A DNA stretch of 64,000 nucleotides from Methylobacterium sp. SyP6R (GTDB lineage Bacteria; Pseudomonadota; Alphaproteobacteria; Rhizobiales; Beijerinckiaceae). The notes beneath the pieces were generated by a model. That model saw only the letters and a list, made by a program, of their open reading frames with translations. It did no database searches and was not told the origin of the DNA. The translations under genes were made by a program, and so were the position numbers. The stretch covers positions 5,521,501 through 5,585,500 of the forward strand of contig NZ_JAAQRC020000001.1 of NCBI RefSeq assembly GCF_019216885.1. The letters run 5' to 3'. This document shows positions 1 to 8,227 of the stretch, one piece after another; position 1 is the first letter of the stretch, and each line of letters begins with the position of its first letter.

Positions 1-172
1 CGAGGCCCTGCCCGGCCTGGTGCTCGCTGCCGGCCACCACCGTAACGGCTACCTCCTGGCGCCGGTCACCGCCGAGGCCGTCTCCACCCTGATCCTGCAC
101 GGCGAGACGCTGCCGGTGGCCGCCCCCTTCGGCGTCGCCCGGTTCGCGCGTGCTTCCGGAGTCCCAGCATGA
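1..172 (+). CDS. thiO: Glycine oxidase ThiO, C-terminal fragment (gene starts before the window)
   Basis: The first 172 bases read in frame (codons from base 2) as the last 56 residues of a FAD-dependent DAO-family protein ending at a TGA that overlaps the thiS start by three bases. The stretch GHHRNGYLLAPVTA is the conserved C-terminal substrate/FAD-contact segment of glycine oxidases. ThiO oxidises glycine to dehydroglycine (iminoglycine), which feeds thiazole formation by ThiG. The position directly before thiS supports the call. Only the C-terminus is visible, so FAD-binding residues cannot be checked. No separate start is given because the gene is cut by the window edge. Confidence 0.85.
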   Translation, partial: EALPGLVLAAGHHRNGYLLAPVTAEAVSTLILHGETLPVAAPFGVARFARASGVPA

Positions 173-381
173 AGCTCCTCGTGAACGGCGAGCCCCGCGA
201 CAGCGAGGCCGCCACCCTCGACGCCCTCTGGCGCGCGGAGACCGCCGATCTCGACCTGCCTGGCCCCCAGGGCTTCGCCATCGCGCTGAACGGCGCGGTG
301 GTGCGCCAGCGCGACTGGGCGGGCACGGCGCTCTCGGAGAACGATCGCGTCGAGATCGTGCGCGCCATGCAGGGCGGGTAG
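169..381 (+). CDS. thiS: Sulfur carrier protein ThiS
   Basis: A 70-residue ubiquitin-like protein beginning MKLLVNGEPR and ending in Gly-Gly, the C-terminus that is adenylated and thiocarboxylated to carry sulfur to the thiazole synthase. Length and the conserved ALNGAVV and DRVEIVRAM segments fit the ThiS family. The ATG overlaps the thiO stop (ATGA), implying translational coupling. It is separated from thiG by about 690 bp that hold a GIY-YIG gene and palindromic repeats, unlike the compact thiOSGE order usual in alphaproteobacteria. Confidence 0.93.
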   Translation: MKLLVNGEPRDSEAATLDALWRAETADLDLPGPQGFAIALNGAVVRQRDWAGTALSENDRVEIVRAMQGG

Positions 382-433
382 TGAGTGTGAGGTCGTTCGA
401 TGGGGTTGCGCGATACCACCGACTTTTCCTTCA

Positions 434-566
434 TCCCACCCACGAACCTCATCCTGAGGTGTCAGTCGATCGAAGATCGACTGACCTCGAAGGAGGGCTC
501 CAGCTATCGCTGCGATCCCTGGAGCCCTCCTTCGAGGCTCACTTCGTTCGCACCTCAGGATGAGGT
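434..566. repeat. Cloverleaf-like palindromic repeat, left flank of the GIY-YIG gene
   Basis: A 15-bp perfect inverted pair (CCTCATCCTGAGGTG at 447-461, complement at 551-565) encloses two further perfect hairpins: a 10-bp stem with 3-nt loop (462-484) and a 19-bp stem (485-503 with 519-537). The whole can fold as a multi-branched structure. The outer sequence TCATCCCACCC at 432-442 reappears inverted at the far end of the GIY-YIG gene. This resembles the abundant intergenic palindromes of Hyphomicrobiales; the family assignment is inference. Confidence 0.8.
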
Positions 567-623
567 TGTGTGTTGGATTGCAGGTATCCCTTGAAACGGA
601 TCAGTCGGCGGAGACCATTCTTC

Positions 624-1025
624 ATGAACGCCTTCGTCTACATGCTTCGATGCGCCGACGGCAGCTACTACGTCGGCTCGGCACGCGGTGAGACCCTCGA
701 CAAGCGTCTCGGCGAGCACCAGGACGGCACCTATCCCGGTTATACGCGCGAGCGCCGACCCGTGACACTCGTCTATGCCGAAATGTTCGAGCGCATCACG
801 GACGCGATCGCGATGGAGCGGCGAGTCAAAGGCTGGGGACGTGCAAAGAAGGAAGCACTGATCCGAAGTGATTGGGGTCGCCTCAAGCATCTGTTCAGAC
901 GGCATTGCGTGCAGGAGAAGCTCATTCGCGAAAATAGTGATGTGCGGGGCTTCTCGACAGAACTCGAAAATGTTGTCGAATCCAAATCGCGACCTCAGGA
1001 TGAGGTCGCGGGTGGGAATCGGTGA
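624..1025 (+). CDS. Small GIY-YIG nuclease-domain protein
   Basis: A 133-residue protein starting MNAFVYMLRC. It has the GIY-YIG signatures of the YhbQ/URI type: VYML at the first strand, YYVGSA in place of GIY-YIG, the DKRLGEHQ helix, and a late E-RRVKGW segment with the catalytic glutamate in MERRVKGWGRAKKEALI. Family members are DNA nucleases or nuclease-like proteins of about 90-130 residues. An earlier in-frame start exists near 570, but the ATG at 624 gives the family N-terminus. The last dozen residues are encoded by a copy of the flanking palindrome, so the C-terminus is repeat-derived. It interrupts thiS-thiG, suggesting insertion. Confidence 0.85.
   Translation: MNAFVYMLRCADGSYYVGSARGETLDKRLGEHQDGTYPGYTRERRPVTLVYAEMFERITDAIAMERRVKGWGRAKKEALIRSDWGRLKHLFRRHCVQEKLIRENSDVRGFSTELENVVESKSRPQDEVAGGNR
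991..1018. repeat. Inverted copy of the repeat end, right flank of the GIY-YIG gene
   Basis: The segment CGACCTCAGGATGAGGTCGC followed by GGGTGGGA is the reverse complement, with only minor differences, of the outer end of the left repeat (TCCCACCCACGAACCTCATC onward, near 434-460). The two form an inverted pair of about 26 bp around the GIY-YIG gene. This copy lies inside the coding sequence, just before the stop codon. Confidence 0.7.
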
Positions 1026-1066
1026 AGCGACGGAACTAACTTTTTCAGACACGCTGAGGAATTTCC

Positions 1067-1846
1067 ATGACCGACACCCCCGACGATCCCTTCGTCATCG
1101 CCGGCACGACCCTGTCCTCCCGCCTCCTCATCGGCACCGCCGGCTATCCGACGCAGGCCATCATGAGCGAGGCGGTGCGGGCGAGCGCGGCCGAGGTGGT
1201 GACGGTCTCGATCCGCCGCATCTCGCTCCACGGCCACGGCTCCGACACCGTGGCGCGTCTCAAAGGGGCGCGCTTCCTGCCCAACACCGCCGGCTGCGAG
1301 ACCGCCCGCGATGCCGTGATGACGGCGGAACTCGCCCGCGAGGCGCTCGGCACCAGCTGGATCAAGGTCGAGGTGATCGGCGACCGCGAGACGCTCTATC
1401 CCGACGTCGCCGAGACGATCGAGGCCACCCGCCAGCTGGTCGAATCCGGCTTCACGGTGCTGCCCTATTGCAACGACGACCCGGTCGTGTGCAGCCGGCT
1501 CGCCGATCTCGGCGCCGCCGCCGTGATGCCGATGGGCTCGCTCATCGGTTCCGGGATGGGGGTCGCCAACCCGGCCAATCTCGAACTGATCTGCCGCCGC
1601 TCGCCCGTGCCGGTGATCGTCGATGCCGGTATCGGCACCGCCTCGGACGCGGTGATCGCGATGGAACTCGGGGCTGCCGCGGTGCTCCTCAACACCGCCG
1701 TCGCCAAGGCCGACGATCCGGTGCGGATGGCCCGCGCCATGCGCCATGCCGTCGAAGCCGGTCGCCTCGCGCATCTCGCCGGCCGCATCCCGCGTCGGGC
1801 GCGTGCCGAGCCGTCGAGCCCGCAGCTCGGCCTCGTCGGCTCGTGA
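1067..1846 (+). CDS. thiG: Thiazole synthase ThiG
   Basis: A 259-residue TIM-barrel enzyme that condenses 1-deoxy-D-xylulose 5-phosphate, dehydroglycine and ThiS thiocarboxylate into the thiazole phosphate of thiamine. Family hallmarks are the N-terminal LLIGTAGYP, the Schiff-base lysine in [11 protein letters not shown] (about residue 100), the phosphate-binding [10 protein letters not shown], and the PVIVDAGIG and LLNTAVAKA segments. Its TGA overlaps the GTG start of thiE. Length matches the family. The upstream gap contains the GIY-YIG insertion, so it may depend on read-through or on a separate promoter not identified. Confidence 0.96.
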   Translation: MTDTPDDPFVIAGTTLSSRLLIGTAGYPTQAIMSEAVRASAAEVVTVSIRRISLHGHGSDTVARLKGARFLPNTAGCETARDAVMTAELAREALGTSWIKVEVIGDRETLYPDVAETIEATRQLVESGFTVLPYCNDDPVVCSRLADLGAAAVMPMGSLIGSGMGVANPANLELICRRSPVPVIVDAGIGTASDAVIAMELGAAAVLLNTAVAKADDPVRMARAMRHAVEAGRLAHLAGRIPRRARAEPSSPQLGLVGS

Positions 1847-2490
1847 GCCTGCCCGCGCGCCTGCTGATCGTCACCGACCGGCACGGCTGCCCCGAGCCCA
1901 TGGAGACCCGCGTCGCCGCCTGCCTCATCGCGGGCGCCCGCTGGATCTGGCTGCGCGATCGCGACCTGCCAGCTCCGGAGCGCGCGACCCTGGCCGAGAT
2001 CCTGGCCGGCCAGGTGGCGCGGGTGGGTGGGGCGCTGACGATCGGGCGCGACGTGGAACTGGCGGCGCGCGTGGGTGCGGCAGGCATCCAGCTCGGCGAG
2101 GCCGCCGCCGTGGCGCCGGCTCGCGCCCGCCTCGGGCGCGGCGCCCTGCTCGGCGTCTCGGCCCATTCCCTGGGCGAGGTGCGGGCCGCCCGGGAGGCCG
2201 GGGCGGATTACGTGACCCTGAGCCCGATTTTCCTGACCGCCAGCAAGCCGGGCTACGGGCCGGCGCTCGGACTGGCGGTCTTGCGGGAGGCGGCGGGCGT
2301 GATGCCGGTCGTGGCGCTTGGCGGCATCGATCCCGGCACGGCCGCATCCTGCCGCGAGGCGGGGGCCGCCGCCGTCGCGGTGATGGGGGTGGTGATGCGG
2401 GCGCCGGAGGTCGGGCCGCTGATCCCGGCGCTCGATCCTCAGACGTTTCCGGTCAGGCGATCCAGCGCATCACGATCAGCACCGTCGTGA
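1843..2490 (+). CDS. thiE: Thiamine phosphate synthase (ThiE/TenI family)
   Basis: A 215-residue protein begun at the GTG that overlaps the thiG stop; the start fits because translation opens directly with [15 protein letters not shown], the first barrel strand. ThiE joins thiazole phosphate to hydroxymethylpyrimidine pyrophosphate. Visible motifs are GIQLGE, the [19 protein letters not shown] segment, the phosphate-binding [11 protein letters not shown] and ALGGI. The HLGQ-D motif of classic ThiE is altered to QLGEAA, so a TenI-type function (thiazole tautomerase) is possible. The last 38 bases overlap the end of the convergent transporter gene. Confidence 0.85.
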   Translation: MSLPARLLIVTDRHGCPEPMETRVAACLIAGARWIWLRDRDLPAPERATLAEILAGQVARVGGALTIGRDVELAARVGAAGIQLGEAAAVAPARARLGRGALLGVSAHSLGEVRAAREAGADYVTLSPIFLTASKPGYGPALGLAVLREAAGVMPVVALGGIDPGTAASCREAGAAAVAVMGVVMRAPEVGPLIPALDPQTFPVRRSSASRSAPS

Positions 2491-3841
2491 CCGTCACGGC
2501 GCCGCCGATGCGGGTCGCGATCTGGGCGAACGGCATCAGCTGCATGCGGTTGGCGGCGGTGAGGATGGCGACGTCGCCGGTGCCGCCCTGGCCCGAATGG
2601 CAGGCATTCACGATCGCGGCCTCGATCGGGTACATGCCGAGGCGGCGGCCGACGAAGGCGCCGGTCGCCATCAGGGTGAACACCGTCGCGATGATGGTGA
2701 TCAGGTTCGGGACCGTGAAGGCGGACATCAGCTTGTCCCACGGGGTCAGCGAGACGCCGATGGCGAAGAGCAGCGGATAGGTCATGCCCGTCTGCACGAA
2801 CTTGTAGACGACGAAGCCGCCCGCCTGCAGGTGGGGAGAAACGGCGCTCGACAGCTTGGCCAGCACTGCCAGGAACAGCATCGCGACCGGAGCCGGCAGG
2901 CCGATCACGTGGTGCAGCATCACGCCGAGCAGGTAGAGCGTCACCGCCGTGAGCCCCGCCGCCGCGATGGTGGAGACGTCCATGGCGCTGCCGCCCTTCT
3001 CGGCGGTCACCGCCTCGTCCTTGGGATCCATGTCGTCGTGCTCGCCCGGTTGCAGCCGGCCCTCGCCGGTCAGGTGCGGGTATTTCTTGCCGACGAAGTT
3101 CAGGATGCCCGAGAACACGATGGCCGTGAGGCTGCCGAGCATGACCGGGGGCAGCACCTGGGCGAACAGGTCTCCTTGCGACGCGCCGAGGATCGCCGCG
3201 TAGCCGATCGAGAGCGGAATCGCGCCCTCGCCGACGCCGCCGGCCATGATCGGCACGACGATGAAGAAGAAGGTGTGGTAGGCGCCCAGGCCCAGCGCCG
3301 TGCCGACCAGCGTGCCGACGAGGCCGGCGGCGATCGACCCGATGCCGAGCGGCACGAAGATCTTCAGGAAGCCCTTGATCAGCACGCCACGGTCCATGCC
3401 GAGGATGCTGCCGACGATGATCGCCGCGATGTACAGGTAGAGGAAGTTCGTGAACTTGGTGAAGTCGATGATCGACTTCTCGATCTGCGGCGGGATCAGC
3501 TTGTAGTAGGCGAGCGCCGAGGGGATGAAGGTGGCGAAGATGGCACCGGCACCGATGTTGCGCAGGATCGGCAGCCGCTTGCCGATCTCGGCGCAGGTGA
3601 AGCCGCCCAGCACCAGGACGGCGATCATCGTCGGCGCGTCGGCCTTGATCTCGCGCTCGAAGGTCAGGATCGTCAGGAGCGCGACCAGGATCAGGTAGAC
3701 CGGGATCGGGATGATCCCGATCTTGATGTCCATCAGCCGCCACCAGCCCTGCGGCCAGAATTTCTTGGATCCCGGCACGGTCGTCCGGTCTGCCGGTGTC
3801 GTCTCATGAGCCTTGGCGAGATCTGCAGTCCCCGATGTCAT
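2453..3841 (-). CDS. 2-hydroxycarboxylate transporter family (CitS/CimH-like) permease
   Basis: A 462-residue polytopic membrane protein of the 2HCT family, whose members carry citrate, malate or related hydroxy acids with Na+ or H+. Two halves each contain a GG-rich re-entrant motif: GGVGEGAIPLSIGYA and GQGGTGDVAILTAANR, the latter with the conserved arginine that binds a substrate carboxylate. A charged cytoplasmic linker separates the halves. The start at 3841 is chosen because GGAGGAA lies 7 bases upstream of ATG; longer upstream readings have no such site. Its end overlaps thiE convergently. Substrate cannot be read from sequence. Confidence 0.88.
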   Translation of the reverse strand: MTSGTADLAKAHETTPADRTTVPGSKKFWPQGWWRLMDIKIGIIPIPVYLILVALLTILTFEREIKADAPTMIAVLVLGGFTCAEIGKRLPILRNIGAGAIFATFIPSALAYYKLIPPQIEKSIIDFTKFTNFLYLYIAAIIVGSILGMDRGVLIKGFLKIFVPLGIGSIAAGLVGTLVGTALGLGAYHTFFFIVVPIMAGGVGEGAIPLSIGYAAILGASQGDLFAQVLPPVMLGSLTAIVFSGILNFVGKKYPHLTGEGRLQPGEHDDMDPKDEAVTAEKGGSAMDVSTIAAAGLTAVTLYLLGVMLHHVIGLPAPVAMLFLAVLAKLSSAVSPHLQAGGFVVYKFVQTGMTYPLLFAIGVSLTPWDKLMSAFTVPNLITIIATVFTLMATGAFVGRRLGMYPIEAAIVNACHSGQGGTGDVAILTAANRMQLMPFAQIATRIGGAVTVTTVLIVMRWIA

Positions 3842-4328
3842 CGGTGGTTCCTCCCAAAAATGTCGTTGCTGAGTCGTATTTTTGACGGTTCGTGTTCTTG
3901 TCGACCGGCCTTCCTCGTCGGGCAACGGTCTTGCCGATGCGCCCCCGGGACGGGCCTTTGCGCGTGGCGATCTCGATGTAATACCAATGGCCCAAGATGC
4001 TGACGCATCGGGCCATTGATCCATCTCGAATTTTCGATTTCAAGCCAGAGGCTTGGCAAAAATTCGAGAGCGGAACCAAAGGTCGTTTCCAGCGACCGTT
4101 GGTATAAGGGGCCTGCCATTCCGGCTGCCGGGGGCTCGCGCGGGGCTTTTCCGCGGTGAGCAGGCGCCGCGTTCAGGCCGTGAGGCGGCGGGGTGAGGCG
4201 GGCAGGCGCGGGTCCGTCACCTGCATCGGTTTCCTCCAGGATTCGTTGGGACCCGCGCTAGCGGCCGAACCTGTCGCGAACCTGTCAAGGATCGGGGCGC
4301 GGGTGCATCCCTGCCGTTGATCCCCGCC
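3842..4328. other. Gene-free stretch between transporter and GGDEF-EAL gene
   Basis: No convincing gene. It should hold the promoter of the minus-strand transporter and the 3' end of the minus-strand GGDEF-EAL transcript. Its middle is a palindromic repeat described separately. The open frames here are short and lack family features. Confidence 0.6.
3981..4105. repeat. Palindromic repeat with ATACCAA ends
   Basis: The outer arms ATACCAATGG (3981-3990) and CCGTTGGTAT (4096-4105) are complementary at 9 of 10 positions. Inside lie a hairpin at 3986-4017 (8-bp AATGGCCC/GGGCCATT stem continued by GATGC/GCATC) and smaller hairpins AAGCC-AGA-GGCTT and GGTCG/CGACC (4081-4097). The nested design is like the repeat at 434-566 but the sequence differs, so it is a separate family. 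Confidence 0.65.
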
Positions 4329-7238
4329 TCAGGCCGCCGCCGTCAGGCCGCTGCGCCCTCGCAGGAACTCGGCCACCCCGGCAGCGGGGATCGGCCGGCT
4401 CAGCAGGAAGCCCTGGACCTCGGAGAAGCCGCTCGCCCGCAGCCGGGCGAGCTGGTCGGCCGTCTCGACGCCCTCGGCCGTCGTGGTGATCTTCAGGATG
4501 CGGCCGAGCTCGGCCACGACATGGACGATGGCCGCGGATTCGTCCCGCTCGGTCAGGTTGCGGACGAAGGATTGGTCGAGCTTGATCTTGTCGAAGCGGA
4601 AGCTGTTGAGCGAGCTCAGGGACGAGTAGCCGGTGCCGAAATCGTCCATCGAGAACCGCACGCCGAGGCGGCGCAGCTGGGTCAGCATGGCGTGGGTCGC
4701 CCGGTCCTGGCTCAGGATCACCGATTCGGTGATCTCGAGTTCGAGGCGCTGGCTCGGCAGTCGGGTCGCGCGCAGGACCTGCTCGACGACCCGGTCGAGG
4801 TCGCCCTTGCGGAACTGCAGCGGCGAGATGTTGACCGCGACGCGCAGGGTTCCGGGCCATGTCATCGCGTCGGCGCAGGCCGTCCTGAGGACGGTGAGGC
4901 CGAGGGCGTCGATGAGGCCGGTCGCCTCGGCGACGGGGACGAACTCGCCCGGCGAGATCGGCCCGCGTTCCGGATGGGTCCAGCGCGCCAGCGCCTCGAA
5001 GCCGGTCACCGCGTTCGTCGCGAGGTCGAACAGGGGCTGGTAGTGCAGGGCGATCTGCCCGGTCTCGATCGCGAGCTTCAATTCGCGCTCCAGCCAGCGG
5101 CGCTGGTGCTGGCGCTCCTCCATGTCCGGCTCGAAGACGCGCACGCGCCGGCCGCCCTCGGCCTTGGCAACGTAGAGCGCGAGATCGGCGCGGCGCAGCA
5201 GGTGGTCGCCGTCGTCGATGTCCCGGGGATCTTGGGCGCCCGAGACCGCGATGCCGAGGCTCGCCTCGGCGGAGACGAGCTGATCGGCGATGAGGAACGG
5301 GCGCTTGAGCTGGCGCAGGGCCTCCTGCGCCAGGCGGAGCGCCTCGTCCGGCAAGCTGGATCCCGGCAGGTCGGACCCCGGCAGGACCACGGCGAACTCG
5401 TCGCCGCCGAGCCGGGCGACGGTGCTGCCGGGCGGGCTCGATGCCGCCAGCCGGCGCCCGACCTGCCGGAGCAGCTCGTCGCCCGCCGGGTGGCCCAGCG
5501 TGTCGTTCACGCTCTTGAAGTCGTCGAGGTCGAGGCAGATCGCCGCGACGGCGCGGCCGCCCCGGGCGTGCTCCGATACGGCCTCGGCCAGGCGCTCGGC
5601 CAGGAGGACGCGGTTCGGCAGCCCTGTCACCGCGTCGTGGGTCGCCAGATGGGTGATCCGCGCCTGGGCGAGCACGCTCGCGGTCACGTCCTCGTGCGTC
5701 TCGACCCAGCCGCCATCGGCCATCGGCTCGACGGTGATCTCGACGCAGCGGCCGTCCGCGAGGGTCGCGGTCTCGGTCCGGCCCCGCGTGTCGGTTTCCG
5801 CCTCCGCGAGGCCGGCGAGCCGTCGGACCTCTCCTTGAGTCGGATCGCCGTCGAGCGCGCCCGGCGGAATGGCGTAGATGCGCAGGAACTGCGCGTTCGA
5901 CACCTTGAGGCGGCCATGCGGGCCGAACAGGCACAGGCCCTGGGACATGTTGTTCAGGGCCGCGTCGAACCGGCTGTTCTGCTCCTTCAACTGGCCCTCG
6001 CGCTCGGTCAGGATCTCGTTCTGCCGGAAGACGTCGCCGCGCAGCTGGTCGCGCTCCGCCAGGGAGTGCTCGAGGACGACGACGGCGCGGGCGATGTCGC
6101 CGACCTCGTCCTGGCGGCCGACCTCCGGCACCGCCACGTGCCAGTTCCCGCGCGCCACCTCGGCGACCGTCTGGGTGATCCGCACCAGCGGGCGGGTGAT
6201 GCGTCCCGACAGGAGCAGCAGGACGAGCGCGACGAGGCACAGGGTGAAGCCCGCGGCGGCGCCGAGCGTCCGCAAAAGCGACCGGGAACTCTCCTCGCCG
6301 ATGCCCACGACCTTGCCGGCGAGCTGCTCGAGCTCGCTGAGCGGCGCCGCGGCGCAGAGCCGGAGGCCCTGCGCGAGGGGAATGCACCGGGCGACCTTGC
6401 CGGAGCCGGTGACCGGATGCAGCCCCGCCCCCGACGCCTCGCCGAGCGCCGCGCCCGGGATCTCGGCCCCCGCCGAGGAGAGGAGGAGGGGCCCTGAGAA
6501 GATCAGCACGTCGCGACCGCTCAAAGAGGCGAAGGCCTCCAGCGTCGGCTCCCGCGCCCGCAGGACGCGGTAGCCGACGAGGGCGCCGATCACCTCGCCG
6601 AAATCGTCGAAGAGCGGCTGCCCGAGCACGTCGACGACGGAGCCGCTCTCCTCCGCCGCGAGCGCCCGGGCGAGGCCCGCATCCCAGCGCAGGGTCTGGA
6701 CGAAGCCGGTCGAGCGCTCGGGATCGTTGCGGTCCATCATCCCGCGCAGGGCCGCGGCGAGCGGCGTGCTCTTGAGGCCCGCATTGGCCGCCAGGAGGTC
6801 GGCGTCGACCCGGTCGGCGGTGAGCGCACGCAGGTTCCGGTCGAAGGCGATCACCCCGTCGATGTCCGCGAGCGCCAGGGCGGGCCGCATCAGCTCGGAG
6901 GCCGCCACCGTGTTGCCGGAGAACACCGCCTTCGATACGTCCCAGCGCCTGGCGAGGGTGGCGAAGCGGCGCTCGACATCCTCGCGCTGCATCTGGAGCC
7001 GGGAGGCCGCGAGCTTGGCATCGCTGCGGAGGCGCCCGGACAGCTGGCTCTCCGACCAGCGCGACACCTCCTGGGCCTGCTCGCTCAGGGTCTGACCGGA
7101 CCGGAGCACGACGAGGCCGACGAGGCCCGCGAGCGCGAGTGCGACCGTCGAGAGCGTGGCGCCGACGAGGCGCGCGCGCAGTGAGCGCCGGAGCATGGAG
7201 CGCCGGATCAGGGACAATCGGAACAGGGGGGCGATCAC
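4329..7238 (-). CDS. Membrane GGDEF-EAL cyclic-di-GMP enzyme with periplasmic sensor, HAMP and PAS domains
   Basis: A 969-residue protein. Order: N-terminal membrane segment (about 28-46), extracytoplasmic sensor (about 50-310), second membrane segment (about 316-343), HAMP (to about 395), PAS (about 410-525), GGDEF domain (about 530-695) with intact GGDEF, and EAL domain (about 715-960) with intact GFEALARW. Both catalytic signatures are intact, so it may make and degrade c-di-GMP, although many dual proteins use one activity. Translation starts at a GTG whose last bases form the stop of the upstream binding-protein gene (GTGA), so the two are coupled and the binding protein may act on its periplasmic domain. 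Confidence 0.92.
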   Translation of the reverse strand: MIAPLFRLSLIRRSMLRRSLRARLVGATLSTVALALAGLVGLVVLRSGQTLSEQAQEVSRWSESQLSGRLRSDAKLAASRLQMQREDVERRFATLARRWDVSKAVFSGNTVAASELMRPALALADIDGVIAFDRNLRALTADRVDADLLAANAGLKSTPLAAALRGMMDRNDPERSTGFVQTLRWDAGLARALAAEESGSVVDVLGQPLFDDFGEVIGALVGYRVLRAREPTLEAFASLSGRDVLIFSGPLLLSSAGAEIPGAALGEASGAGLHPVTGSGKVARCIPLAQGLRLCAAAPLSELEQLAGKVVGIGEESSRSLLRTLGAAAGFTLCLVALVLLLLSGRITRPLVRITQTVAEVARGNWHVAVPEVGRQDEVGDIARAVVVLEHSLAERDQLRGDVFRQNEILTEREGQLKEQNSRFDAALNNMSQGLCLFGPHGRLKVSNAQFLRIYAIPPGALDGDPTQGEVRRLAGLAEAETDTRGRTETATLADGRCVEITVEPMADGGWVETHEDVTASVLAQARITHLATHDAVTGLPNRVLLAERLAEAVSEHARGGRAVAAICLDLDDFKSVNDTLGHPAGDELLRQVGRRLAASSPPGSTVARLGGDEFAVVLPGSDLPGSSLPDEALRLAQEALRQLKRPFLIADQLVSAEASLGIAVSGAQDPRDIDDGDHLLRRADLALYVAKAEGGRRVRVFEPDMEERQHQRRWLERELKLAIETGQIALHYQPLFDLATNAVTGFEALARWTHPERGPISPGEFVPVAEATGLIDALGLTVLRTACADAMTWPGTLRVAVNISPLQFRKGDLDRVVEQVLRATRLPSQRLELEITESVILSQDRATHAMLTQLRRLGVRFSMDDFGTGYSSLSSLNSFRFDKIKLDQSFVRNLTERDESAAIVHVVAELGRILKITTTAEGVETADQLARLRASGFSEVQGFLLSRPIPAAGVAEFLRGRSGLTAAA

Positions 7239-8155
7239 GGCGCCAGCGGAGCGCCGCCCCGCTCCGCCAGCAGGTGCCGCGCCCGGTCGGACGTGGCGAA
7301 GGCGAGGAAGGCGGAGGAAGCCTCGTCCCGGGTGGCGGTCTTGTAGATCAGCGAGAGGGTCACGGCGCTCGGATACCTGACGTCGCGCGGGGCGCTGCCG
7401 TCGATCGTCAGAACCGTCATGTCCTGCGCGAGCGTGGGCGAGAACGGCCCGAAGCCGATGGCGCCGGGCGTCTGCCGCACGGTCTCGATCGCGTCCTGGG
7501 TCGTGGTCGCGGTCTTCGAACGGCTGGTGAGGGCGAGGGCGCGCCAGCCCGGCATGCTCGCCCGCAGCACCGCGAGCGTGCTGTCCGTCTCCTCGCGCCG
7601 GACCACCCGGATCTTGAGGTCGGGCCCGCCGACCGCGCTCCAGTTCTCGATCTTTCCCGAGAAGATGTCCGCGACCTGGTCGTGCGTCAGGCCCGTGACG
7701 CCGGCATCCCGGTGGACGAAGATCGCCGAGGGAATGCGCACTAGGGGCACCTCGACGAGGCCCTGGGCCTTCTCCGCCTCGGTGAGCGGACGCGCGATCC
7801 GGCCGAGCTTCTCGCGCTCGCCCCCCACCGCCGCCACCGCCCCGCCGGAGCCGATGCTCGGCGGGACCGTGATGCGGATCCCGGCCGCCACTGCCGGATT
7901 ACGGGCTTCGCCCGCTTGTGCCGGAATGCGGGCGTCGCCCGCTTGGTTTGCCGAACTGCGGGCTTCGCCCGCCTGGCTGGCCGTATCGCGGGCTTCGCCC
8001 GCCTGGCCGTTATAGGCGGTCGCGAGCGCCTGCAGCATCTCGATCCCGTCGCCCGTTCCGACGACGGCGAGATCCTCCGCCCGCGCGCCGGTCGCGAGGG
8101 CGAGAGCCAGGAGGACGGCGGAAATCCGCCGGAAACGCGCGAATGCTTGGGCCAT
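7235..8155 (-). CDS. PstS-like periplasmic binding protein with a repeat-derived insert
   Basis: A 306-residue secreted protein with a signal peptide (MAQAFARFRR start, cleavage near GARA-ED) and a PBP-like fold related to phosphate/molybdate binding proteins: GTGDGIEMLQALATAYN, GSGGAVAAVGGE, IARPLTEAEKAQG, FVHRDAGVTGLTHDQVADIFSGKIENW, the last typical of PstS-like domains. The start at 8155 is preferred over 8209 because it opens the signal peptide. Residues 51-88 are four tandem 9-10-residue repeats of the type QAGEAR not expected in the family, encoded by small palindromes. The gene ends inside the start codon of the GGDEF-EAL gene. Ligand unknown; sensor accessory role is inference. Confidence 0.8.
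   Translation of the reverse strand: MAQAFARFRRISAVLLALALATGARAEDLAVVGTGDGIEMLQALATAYNGQAGEARDTASQAGEARSSANQAGDARIPAQAGEARNPAVAAGIRITVPPSIGSGGAVAAVGGEREKLGRIARPLTEAEKAQGLVEVPLVRIPSAIFVHRDAGVTGLTHDQVADIFSGKIENWSAVGGPDLKIRVVRREETDSTLAVLRASMPGWRALALTSRSKTATTTQDAIETVRQTPGAIGFGPFSPTLAQDMTVLTIDGSAPRDVRYPSAVTLSLIYKTATRDEASSAFLAFATSDRARHLLAERGGAPLAP
7892..8005 (-). repeat. Four tandem GC-palindrome repeats inside the binding-protein gene
   Basis: Units of 30, 30, 27 and 27 bp each carry the hairpin-forming core GCGGGCTTCGCCCGC or a one-base variant. They keep the reading frame and encode QAGEARDTAS, QAGEARSSAN, QAGDARIPA and QAGEARNPA. They interrupt the normal sequence between ATAYNG and the following ITVPPS strand. 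Confidence 0.9.
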
Positions 8156-8227
8156 GGGCGCATTCTGCAGCTTACGTCGTGAGATTCCAACCGCCGAATA
8201 TCGGCTCACAGGCTATTGGTTAAAAAA

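Noticed and set aside
382..1066. TPP riboswitch near thiS/thiG
   Set aside because: The structured DNA here is the flanking palindrome; no conserved THI-box pattern was seen, and thiC is not present.
3842..4328. Small genes between the transporter and the GGDEF-EAL gene
   Set aside because: Frames there overlap a palindromic repeat and have neither ribosome sites nor family features.
4285..6497. Long frames on both strands opposite the GGDEF-EAL gene
   Set aside because: They are alternative-frame shadows of a gene with intact GGDEF and EAL motifs.
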